Shown piece by piece: positions 1-6,714 of a stretch of 7,919 bases of DNA. This stretch comes from an uncultured Eubacteriales bacterium (GTDB taxonomy: Bacteria > Bacillota > Clostridia > Oscillospirales > CAG-272): the NCBI GenBank assembly GCA_900554225.1, contig USGH01000110.1:1-7919 (forward strand), written 5' to 3'. Made by a program: the position numbers and the translations under genes. The notes below the pieces were generated by a model. It made no database searches. It was not told the DNA's origin and saw nothing but the letters and a program-made list of their open reading frames with translations. How positions within the stretch are numbered: position 1 is the first letter of the stretch; the number at the start of each line of letters is the position of its first letter.

Positions 1-693
1 CCGGACGGTATGGCGTCGGACATCACCTGCGTCAATGTATTCAACAGACAGACCGAATCCTTCTCCTTCAAGGAAGGACTGGTCATGACGAACATCTTAC
101 TCGCGGACGAAATCAACCGTGCCTCTCCGAAAACCCAGTCCGCACTGCTGGAAGCGATGGAGGAGGCGAAGGTGACGGTGGATGGCGTGACCTATCCGGT
201 GCCGGAGCCGTTTTTTGTGATCGCGACGCAGAACCCGACCGGGTATGTCGGCACGTATCCCTTACCGGAGGCACAGCTGGACCGGTTTGCGATCCGGCTG
301 TCGATGGGGTATCCGACCGTGGAGGAGGAGATCCGCATTCTCTCCGACCGACAGAAGGTCAATCCGCTCGAAAAGGTCCGTGCTGTCACCGACATCCAGA
401 CGATCCGTACCCTGCGCGCCATGGTCCAGAATGTGACGGTCACACCGGAGATCGCCCGGTACATCGTGGAGCTGGTACGTGCGTCTCTGCTCATCATGAA
501 GCTGGCACAGGCATATGCATTCCTGAGGGAACGGGATTACGTCAAGCCGGAGGACGTGGCATTCGTATTCACCCCGGGTATTGCGCACCGTGTCGTCCTC
601 AGCCAGGAAGCGAGATTGAACCGCGAGAGCGCACAGACCATCCTCGGTGAGATTCTGCACCAGGTGGAGGTGCCGTACCAGAGCGGGCGATAA
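1..693 (+). CDS. MoxR-family AAA+ ATPase (5' partial)
   Basis: C-terminal two thirds of a cytoplasmic MoxR AAA+ ATPase, a family thought to act as ATP-driven chaperones for vWA/DUF58 partner proteins. The frame is open from base 1, so the real start and the Walker A loop lie upstream; the ATG at 10 is internal. Numbering from that ATG, Walker B is ILLADEI (29-35, D33/E34), followed by the family stretch NRASPKTQSALLEAMEE. Sensor 1 is IATQNP (71-76) and the arginine-finger region is LPEAQLDRF (86-93). The C-terminal lid helices include RERDYVKPEDV (173-183). One oddity: family members normally carry a stretch like T-R-x-H-P...G-x-S-P-R-A between 'YIVxLVxA' and the next lid helix, and the Arg is sensor 2. 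Here LVRA (155-158) runs straight into SLLIMKLAQAY, so about 15 residues seem missing. It ends in TAA, 33 bases before the DUF58 gene, consistent with one operon. Family assignment is very secure. Confidence 0.95.
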   Translation, partial: PDGMASDITCVNVFNRQTESFSFKEGLVMTNILLADEINRASPKTQSALLEAMEEAKVTVDGVTYPVPEPFFVIATQNPTGYVGTYPLPEAQLDRFAIRLSMGYPTVEEEIRILSDRQKVNPLEKVRAVTDIQTIRTLRAMVQNVTVTPEIARYIVELVRASLLIMKLAQAYAFLRERDYVKPEDVAFVFTPGIAHRVVLSQEARLNRESAQTILGEILHQVEVPYQSGR

Positions 694-726
694 GCATTCC
701 TACTTTATTATATAGAAAGGAACACC

Positions 727-2463
727 ATGGACGATTATACGACCTATCCTGCCCTCCGGTTCGGAAAGGGAGCGATCTTTTATGCCGGACTTCTCCTGTT
801 TGCGCTCGTTTTCACACAGGCACTCCGTTCTCCGGCATCGGCACTTTTGTTCTGGTTCCTGATCCTGTATCCGATTCTGGCACTTTTGTTTGTTTTACTT
901 GGCAAACCGGGGATCCAGGTCTATATGGACGATGAGATCACGCGCGCCGAGAAGATGAGCCCGGTCACATACGAGATTCGCATCGTCAACGCATTGCCGC
1001 TTTGTTACCCATTTCTGGAGGCGGTACTGTGGCTGCCTCGCGCGGACGGTGTGCGGTGTGCCAGACAAAACGTGCGGCTTTCCCTGATTCCGTTCGGCAG
1101 CTACAGCCTGCGCAGAGAAACGGTATTCCGGTATCGCGGCACCTATCGGATCGGAACACAGTGCCTGTACGTGAGCGATTTTTTACAGCTGTTTACCGTC
1201 CGTTGCGATGTAGACATCTATAACAACGTGTTGGTGTATCCCCGTCGGCTGACAATGGAGCGTGTGACGAAAACCTCCGCGACCGACATCCCGAATGACA
1301 ACGCCACAGTGGTGTTCAGCACGGAAAAGGCAGAGATCGGCAATATCCGGGAATATATCCCCGGCGATACACTGAAAAGCATCCACTGGAAGCTCTCGTC
1401 GAAGCTGCAGGAAAACCTGATGGTCAAGGAGTTCAATACGAACACGTCCCGGAATGTGTACGTGCTGGTGGATTTCTCCGCTCCTATCCCGCCGGAAACC
1501 TTTGAAGATCCCGAAGAGATCAAAAAACGCGAAAAAGAGCAGAAGAAGGCGGAAAAAGCGGCAAAGCGAAAGAAACGGCACGTGCGGCTCCGGAAGAATC
1601 TCAGGGGAGAGGCGATGGAGCAGGTGAAAACGGTGCGGCGGAAGAAACGGATGCGCCGCGGTATGTCCGATATTGGCGCGGCAGACGCATCCGCAATAGA
1701 CGACTGGATCGCCGAAACCGCGGAACCCGGCTTTTTCGCGAAACTGAAAGCAAGATTTGCAAGAAGATCGTCAAAACCAGCGGAAGAAGCGGAGAATGCC
1801 GCGGCAGAAGCGACGGAAGAGGCAGAGGCGGTGCCGGAAACGCGTGCGCATACCATTTCCGCCGAGGATGCTGCATCTCTTGCGATCGGCGGCAAAATCC
1901 GGGCGGACGCGTTGTCCGATATGGAAGAATACTGTGCGGACGGTGTGGTTGAAATCGCGCTTGCCGTGATCCAGAATGAGCTGCGGCAGGGCAATACAGT
2001 CACAATGGTTTGGAACGACATACGCGTGGAGGAAGGGGTTTGCACGGCACAGCTCACCTGTCCGGAGGATCTCACAGAGGTGTTTGACCGGTTTGCCACA
2101 ACGCCCCCCTGTGACGCGACAAGGTCGATCCGGGAGCTGTTCTCCATGATCCGGGAGCCAATGAACATCACACTGCGCATCTGTACCTCCCACCTTGATC
2201 CGCTCTCGCTCGGCGAATACTGCATGATCCCCAGTCTCTACGGCGGCGCGGGAAACAACTGTGTGGCAGAGATCTGTCTGTTCAGTCCGGAGGAGCGGTA
2301 TGAAAAACCGTCCCTGCGGCGGGAATACGTTGAAATGAGCCGGATCACGCTGGCAAAGGAAGGCGTGGATCTGATTGAACTGACGGTACACGATGGCGGG
2401 ACAGAGAATGCCGCTGTGGAGGAGAAAGGAAATACGGCGACGGAGGAGGAGGTACGCGTATGA
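727..2463 (+). CDS. DUF58 domain membrane protein with a charged insertion
   Basis: A 578-residue DUF58 protein, the usual partner of a MoxR ATPase; its biochemical function is unknown. Two adjacent hydrophobic helices (about 15-32 and 37-58) anchor the N-terminus. A beta-rich region follows (about 62-200), then the DUF58 signature REYIPGDTLKSIHWKLSSK (208-226) with LMVKEF (231-236). Next is a vWA-like strand VYVLVDFS (244-251), whose D249 and S251 resemble a MIDAS DxS. The vWA-like fold seems to resume near 400 (VVEIALAVIQNELRQGNTVTMVW). In between, about 255-400 is a strongly charged segment: Lys/Arg/Glu-rich at 263-312 and Glu/Ala-rich at 351-371. Family proteins of this kind usually run about 400 residues, so this looks like a true insertion. 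The ATG start is supported by AGAAAGG (714-720), 6 bases upstream. The stop codon overlaps the start of the transglutaminase gene, implying translational coupling. Most of the protein after the two helices should be cytoplasmic. Confidence 0.93.
   Translation: MDDYTTYPALRFGKGAIFYAGLLLFALVFTQALRSPASALLFWFLILYPILALLFVLLGKPGIQVYMDDEITRAEKMSPVTYEIRIVNALPLCYPFLEAVLWLPRADGVRCARQNVRLSLIPFGSYSLRRETVFRYRGTYRIGTQCLYVSDFLQLFTVRCDVDIYNNVLVYPRRLTMERVTKTSATDIPNDNATVVFSTEKAEIGNIREYIPGDTLKSIHWKLSSKLQENLMVKEFNTNTSRNVYVLVDFSAPIPPETFEDPEEIKKREKEQKKAEKAAKRKKRHVRLRKNLRGEAMEQVKTVRRKKRMRRGMSDIGAADASAIDDWIAETAEPGFFAKLKARFARRSSKPAEEAENAAAEATEEAEAVPETRAHTISAEDAASLAIGGKIRADALSDMEEYCADGVVEIALAVIQNELRQGNTVTMVWNDIRVEEGVCTAQLTCPEDLTEVFDRFATTPPCDATRSIRELFSMIREPMNITLRICTSHLDPLSLGEYCMIPSLYGGAGNNCVAEICLFSPEERYEKPSLRREYVEMSRITLAKEGVDLIELTVHDGGTENAAVEEKGNTATEEEVRV
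2442..2452 (+). promoter_or_regulatory. Triple GGAGG ribosome binding site for the transglutaminase gene
   Basis: The purine run GGAGGAGGAGG lies inside the last codons of the DUF58 gene and ends 7 bases before the ATG at 2460. It offers several overlapping anti-Shine-Dalgarno registers. Together with the 4-base ATGA overlap it fixes the start of the downstream gene and predicts efficient coupled translation. Confidence 0.8.
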
Positions 2464-5400
2464 ATAAAAATACAGTGAAAACGCATATAAAAAACCTTCT
2501 TGCGCGATTGTCTGACCGAAACAAGCAGCCCGACGCGGACGATGCGATTGCGGCACGGATCCGCGCTGCCGAAAAATACCGTCGGCGTGCCGAAAAAACG
2601 CAGGCGACAGAAGCTGCGTCTCCGGTTTCTCAGATGACCGGCTGGCGGTATCCGGTTGGCTGGATCCTCCGTTTTCTCGTGATGCTGTGCGGTGTGTACG
2701 GTATGGCACTGTTCTGGAACGATGCGGTGCGTATCGCGGTGCTGAGCGGCAAGCGGACGGTATCCGCCTTCACCCTTCCGGCGGGCTTTTTCCTCACGTG
2801 GAGTATCGTTGCCTGCGCCGTGATCTCCATAGCGGCTCTCACAAAATGGACGCGCCTTGCAGTGCCTGTCGTGAGTGCCGGGGCAGGACTTCTATACCTG
2901 TTTGCCGCCACCGGAGAGCATCCGCTTCTTGTGATCACGAACGCGCTTTTGTCCCTGTGGAACTGTGTCCTTATCAATCTGGCGGAGATCGGCTATACGA
3001 CGTATGTGCGATATATGTACACGGGCGTGCTCTTGTCCGCCATGGATCCGAATACGCTTTTGACCATCGGCGCGGCATTTGTCACCCTGCTTTACGGAAT
3101 CCTCCTGTGCCTGACCATCGTTCGCCGCAGTCATCCGATCCCGCTGGCGTTTCTCCTCGCGGTTGTGATGATTCCTGTATTTTTATTCAATATCACGGTC
3201 ACGAATACCGGCGTCATGCTTGTCTTTGTGTTCATCTGCGCGGCGATCACGCTTTGCGTCTACGATCTTCGGTTTGATGGCAGACGGGAAGCGCGTATGG
3301 CAAAAAAAGCAGCGGCTCACATCCGGAAAACGGAGAGAAAAGCAGCGAAACAGGAGAAAAAAGACGCGGCACTCGCCTTACAGCAATCCGCGGAAAATGC
3401 CTGGCGCACCGTTATGGCAAATACCGGCAATAAAAAAGCGGCATATGCGGCGCGAAAACGGATCCTTGCGGCAGCAAAGCAGAAACAGGCAGCGGAAAAA
3501 CAGCATAAGCTGGAGGAAGCCAAACGGCTGAAACGGGAGAAAAAGGAAAATCGGATCGCAGAGAAGAAACGCGTATCCGCCGAAAAAGCCGCCCGGAAAG
3601 CCGCGGAACAAGCCGGCAGAAACGCCATGAAGATCGGGAGCTCTGCTGCGAACCGGGCACAAAAAGCTGCGGAAAGAGCGGCGGCACGGCAAAAACGCCA
3701 ATCCATCCGCCAGGAGAAATCGGCGGCACGCCGGGAGCGATATACCGCTGCGCGTATGCGCCGTGAAACGGAAAACAAGCGGGCTGCGGTCGGCGGATTT
3801 GCGGGCGGCATGGCACTGCTCATTGCCTTATGCGCCATCTGGCTGCCTTATTCCACGGTGCAGAAAAATTTCCCGATTGTCGATCTCATCAACAACAGGA
3901 TGCAGATTGCCCGGATGTATGTGACCGCGTATCTCATGGGGGACGACGTGGATCTGAATTCCCTGTCTCTCTACGGCGGTGTGGCAGATCTGAATCCCCG
4001 CACAGTGGATTTCGACACGCCGCAATATACCGGCAAGCGGATCTTCACCCTCGATGCCGGATATGCCGCCCCGGTCTATATGCGCAGCTGGATCGGCACG
4101 AATTACGATACCGCGACCGATACATGGCTTTCCGCGACACCGGATGAGGTCGTCGCGTATCGGGAACGGTTCGGCTCTGCATATACACCGGATCACATTA
4201 CATACTTTTTCAATAAATTCGTCTATCCGAAATCTGTGGATATTACGCGCTTTGACCAGTATCGGAACCTTGACGATTATGGATTCCGCGTGTTCCAGGT
4301 CAACGTGAAGCGGGATTCCGGAACCAGTAAGCTTCTATTCGTCCCGGCTTTCATGAATTCGGGGCTTGGACTGATGCGCTACGGCTCCATCGATCCGGTG
4401 GGGAAAAAGTATTCCGCGTATTACGACGGGATCTATTCCTCCCGCTTCTTTGGAGAAGAGTCCTCTTATTCCACCTCGTCCTTTGTCACCACAATGAAGT
4501 CTGCCGCACTGGCTGAAAATTATGAGAAATCGATCCTCTATTACAACACCGCGCTGTCCTACATGGAGCTGATCGACCTGCTGGAGGAGTCGGCAGAGCA
4601 GGGCGTGTATACCCTCACGGAGGACAATTTTGTCAAGCTCACATCCGGCGGCGTGAAGCTCGAGACCGACGCGTTCGGCAGAGTGATCGACAGTGCCACG
4701 GAGGAAACACGCTATTCGATCGACAACGAGGCGATTGCGGCACAGTTTGAAGCGGACATGACCGCAATCGGCTACAAGTGGGACGGCGAATTCCTGGTGC
4801 GGCGGTATTTTGCCATGGATGCCGGGGAACGAGCGCAGATCAAACGGAGTTGTGAGACGGAGCAGCTCTACCGGGAGTACGTGAACGAGACCTATACCAC
4901 CCCATTCGACAGTGCGGCGGTACGGGAGATTGCGGATACACTGCTTGCCGAAAACGGGATCACAAATCTCGATCTGGAGGAATCGACCCGCGCCCTGCGT
5001 CCGAATACGTGGGAGAGTCCGTTTGTCAATCCAGCAGGCGAGGTGGTGCCGCGTCATACCATGGTGCTGTCCGTGATCGACTATCTGCGCGAAAACTACA
5101 CATACACCTTAGAGCCGGAGGTGCCGACGGAAGAAGTCCTCGACGCGGCGGGCAATCCGGTACTGGATGAAAACGGAGAGCCCATCACGCAGTCGGCGAT
5201 CGTTTCGGAGAACAATCTGGACGCGTTTCTCACCGAGGTGAAGGAGGGCTATTGCGTGCATTTTGCGACGGCTGCGGTAGGCATTCTGCGGGAGATGGGC
5301 TTTGCTGTCCGGTATGACGAAGGATACATCGCCTCGCGTTGGAATCGAACCTATGCCGCCGATGCCGTAGCGCGATACCGCACGAGTGTCCGCGATTACG

Positions 5401-6083
5401 ATGCCCATGCCTGGATCGAGGTATATTATCCGTGCATCGGCTGGGTTCAGTATGAGACGACACCATCCTTCTGCGAGGCGATCTACGATGCGGATGCGGA
5501 GGAGGGAGAGGTGGTCTCGTCCGGCTCCTCGTATTATAAACCCGCAGGCGAGAACAGCCAGATCGATACGACGGAGACCGATGACGAAACGGACACGGTG
5601 GATCAAAAGGACCGCGCGATCCTTACGGTTTGTCTGGTGCTCGTCGTCTGCGCGATCCTCTATGGGATCGTAGCCGTGATTCTGCGCATCCGGGCGGGAA
5701 AACGGGCGCAAAAACGTGCGGAGCTTGTCCGACAGAGCGCGGATCGTACAGCGTTCCTCACCGGTCAGACCGATGTCCACGCCGTTGCCCGCAAGCTGAC
5801 GGATCACATCTTTGCCGTATACCGCGCGCTTGGCTGTCCGCATGAACCCGGAGAGCTGCCCGTTGATTACGCCCGTCGATTGCAGGATACCTTCGGGGAA
5901 TTGTCCGCCGTCGCCGTTTCGGATGTGGTGGAGATCATCGAAAAGGAAGAATTCGGCGGCACGCTCACCCCAGCGGAATTTGCATCGCTCGGTCAGTACG
6001 CGGAGGAGATGGACAAGGCCGTATACGCCGGAGCCAATCTTCTGGAAAAGATCCGTTTGCGCTATATTTTGGCACTTGTATAA
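2460..6083 (+). CDS. Large membrane-anchored transglutaminase-like (papain-fold) protein
   Basis: A 1207-residue TgpA-like protein with an external transglutaminase-like domain, either a peptidase or an amidating enzyme; the substrate is unknown and the cell envelope is the likely site. A basic N-terminal tail (1-62) precedes six or seven hydrophobic segments: about 63-85, 103-127, 133-150, 155-176 (least certain), 200-221, 226-246 and 249-268. Residues 275-441 are an extremely Lys/Arg/Ala/Glu-rich, probably helical segment. One more membrane helix (443-463) leads to about 400 external residues of unknown fold. The transglutaminase core follows: KEGYCVHFATA with Cys932, YDAHAWIEVYY with His983, and GWVQYETTP, where Glu999 sits at the usual Asp position. 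A final membrane helix (1052-1076) precedes a cytoplasmic tail with a DUF4129-like stretch (about 1128-1185). If the basic segment is cytoplasmic, as the positive-inside rule suggests, an even number of helices must precede it. Family members are usually well under 1000 residues; the charged segment accounts for much of the excess. The ATGA overlap with DUF58 and a strong RBS set the start; the stop is TAA. Confidence 0.92.
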   Translation: MNKNTVKTHIKNLLARLSDRNKQPDADDAIAARIRAAEKYRRRAEKTQATEAASPVSQMTGWRYPVGWILRFLVMLCGVYGMALFWNDAVRIAVLSGKRTVSAFTLPAGFFLTWSIVACAVISIAALTKWTRLAVPVVSAGAGLLYLFAATGEHPLLVITNALLSLWNCVLINLAEIGYTTYVRYMYTGVLLSAMDPNTLLTIGAAFVTLLYGILLCLTIVRRSHPIPLAFLLAVVMIPVFLFNITVTNTGVMLVFVFICAAITLCVYDLRFDGRREARMAKKAAAHIRKTERKAAKQEKKDAALALQQSAENAWRTVMANTGNKKAAYAARKRILAAAKQKQAAEKQHKLEEAKRLKREKKENRIAEKKRVSAEKAARKAAEQAGRNAMKIGSSAANRAQKAAERAAARQKRQSIRQEKSAARRERYTAARMRRETENKRAAVGGFAGGMALLIALCAIWLPYSTVQKNFPIVDLINNRMQIARMYVTAYLMGDDVDLNSLSLYGGVADLNPRTVDFDTPQYTGKRIFTLDAGYAAPVYMRSWIGTNYDTATDTWLSATPDEVVAYRERFGSAYTPDHITYFFNKFVYPKSVDITRFDQYRNLDDYGFRVFQVNVKRDSGTSKLLFVPAFMNSGLGLMRYGSIDPVGKKYSAYYDGIYSSRFFGEESSYSTSSFVTTMKSAALAENYEKSILYYNTALSYMELIDLLEESAEQGVYTLTEDNFVKLTSGGVKLETDAFGRVIDSATEETRYSIDNEAIAAQFEADMTAIGYKWDGEFLVRRYFAMDAGERAQIKRSCETEQLYREYVNETYTTPFDSAAVREIADTLLAENGITNLDLEESTRALRPNTWESPFVNPAGEVVPRHTMVLSVIDYLRENYTYTLEPEVPTEEVLDAAGNPVLDENGEPITQSAIVSENNLDAFLTEVKEGYCVHFATAAVGILREMGFAVRYDEGYIASRWNRTYAADAVARYRTSVRDYDAHAWIEVYYPCIGWVQYETTPSFCEAIYDADAEEGEVVSSGSSYYKPAGENSQIDTTETDDETDTVDQKDRAILTVCLVLVVCAILYGIVAVILRIRAGKRAQKRAELVRQSADRTAFLTGQTDVHAVARKLTDHIFAVYRALGCPHEPGELPVDYARRLQDTFGELSAVAVSDVVEIIEKEEFGGTLTPAEFASLGQYAEEMDKAVYAGANLLEKIRLRYILALV

Positions 6084-6107
6084 CGGTGATCTGACAGCCG
6101 CATAAAG

Positions 6108-6148
6108 AGAACCGGAGAAGTGGGAAAACCGCAGAACCGGTTCTTTTT
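6108..6148 (+). terminator. Intrinsic terminator after the MoxR/DUF58/transglutaminase operon
   Basis: AGAACCGG (6108-6115) pairs perfectly with CCGGTTCT (6137-6144). Inside is a symmetric AGAA/AGAA internal loop, then a short stem GTGG/CCGC (6120-6123 with 6129-6132, one G-T pair) closed by GAAAA. The run TTTTT (6144-6148) follows at once. It starts 25 bases after the transglutaminase stop codon and upstream of a good promoter, so it probably ends the operon. The 3' arm also forms a 12-base palindrome (6133-6144). Confidence 0.78.
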
Positions 6149-6167
6149 CGTGGTATCGATGCGCCAC

Positions 6168-6196
6168 ATGCAATTCTCCCGGAAATGTGCTATAAT
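6168..6196 (+). promoter_or_regulatory. Extended -10 promoter upstream of mrnC
   Basis: A consensus TATAAT (6191-6196) is preceded by TGC (6188-6190), giving the extended -10 form TGnTATAAT. The matching -35 position at 17-base spacing is ATGCAA (6168-6173), a poor match to TTGACA, as is common for extended -10 promoters. Transcription would start near 6203, leaving a leader of about 69 bases before the TTG start. It lies just after the terminator, so it likely drives mrnC and the phosphatase. In the leader, CACCG (6222-6226) can pair with CGGTG (6245-6249), a weak hairpin of unproven meaning. Confidence 0.72.
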
Positions 6197-6258
6197 TCTT
6201 GTAATACGATTCATTCTGACGCACCGTTTGTGTACTGCACGATCCGGTGACACAGCTC

Positions 6259-6263
6259 GGAGG
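6259..6263 (+). promoter_or_regulatory. GGAGG ribosome binding site that fixes the TTG start of mrnC
   Basis: GGAGG lies 8 bases before the TTG at 6272. No in-frame ATG or GTG lies nearby upstream of the conserved DLAYLGDAVYE motif at residues 11-21, so TTG is the best-supported start. Confidence 0.8.
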
Positions 6264-6271
6264 TTGCCCCA

Positions 6272-6709
6272 TTGAATACTCCCTATCAAATACCTGCCGC
6301 GGATCTTGCCTATCTGGGGGATGCCGTATACGAAATCGCGGTGCGCACCCATCTGGTCCGATGCGGCGTAAAGACCCCCAGTGTCGCGTCTCTTGCGTAT
6401 GTCAAGGCGACGGCACAGAGCGCGGCAATGGAGAAAATTTTACCGTATCTGCATGAAGCGGAGGCGGATGTATATCGGCGCGGACGGAACTGTATCCACA
6501 ATACCACGCCGAAAAGCTGCACCCCCTCGGAATACCGCCGCGCGACCGGATTGGAGGCTCTGCTCGGTTATCTCTGGCTGATGGGGGACACAGACCGGAT
6601 CCACACGCTGCTCCGGATCGGGATCGGAATTGATGCGGCTCCCGTGGATGAGAAACAGGAGCAGCCGGAACCACCATCCGAAACGGGGAATGAGAGACGG
6701 GAGGAATAA
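6272..6709 (+). CDS. mrnC: Mini-ribonuclease III (MrnC)
   Basis: A 145-residue RNase III-like endonuclease with no double-stranded-RNA-binding domain; in Bacillus subtilis this family matures the ends of 23S rRNA precursor in the cytoplasm. The sequence shows the family motifs in order: LAYLGDAVYE (12-21) with the catalytic Asp17, VKATAQSAAM (44-53), the basic RRGRN (69-73), and GLEALLGYL (93-101) with the metal-binding Glu95. A Pro/Glu-rich tail (about 122-145) follows the catalytic core and may be dispensable. The start is TTG with GGAGG 8 bases upstream; the stop is TAA. The gene has its own promoter after a terminator and is followed 5 bases later by the phosphatase gene, so the two are almost certainly co-transcribed. 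In many Firmicutes mrnC follows cysS, which is not the case here. Confidence 0.92.
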   Translation: MNTPYQIPAADLAYLGDAVYEIAVRTHLVRCGVKTPSVASLAYVKATAQSAAMEKILPYLHEAEADVYRRGRNCIHNTTPKSCTPSEYRRATGLEALLGYLWLMGDTDRIHTLLRIGIGIDAAPVDEKQEQPEPPSETGNERREE

Positions 6710-6714
6710 CCGCT

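Noticed and set aside
10..12. ATG as the true start of the MoxR gene
   Set aside because: The frame is open upstream to base 1, and the conserved family sequence, including Walker A, must lie before it.
694..726. AT-rich gap with TATTAT/TATATA as a possible internal promoter before the DUF58 gene
   Set aside because: The -35 position at proper spacing is GC-rich with no match; the 33-base gap fits a simple operon spacer with a ribosome site.
1218..2225. Open - strand frame of 335 codons opposite the DUF58 gene
   Set aside because: Its Ser/Phe/Ala-rich translation is the reverse reading of the Lys/Glu/Ala-rich insertion; no start signal or motif supports it.
3317..3838. Several overlapping - strand frames rich in Phe, Ala, Ser and Cys
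   Set aside because: They are shadows of the purine-rich segment of the transglutaminase gene.
5109..6272. Long open frame on the - strand (387 codons) opposite the end of the transglutaminase gene
   Set aside because: It lies opposite a clearly coding region with conserved catalytic motifs, its translation has no recognisable motif, and it covers the terminator and promoter. It is a composition effect.
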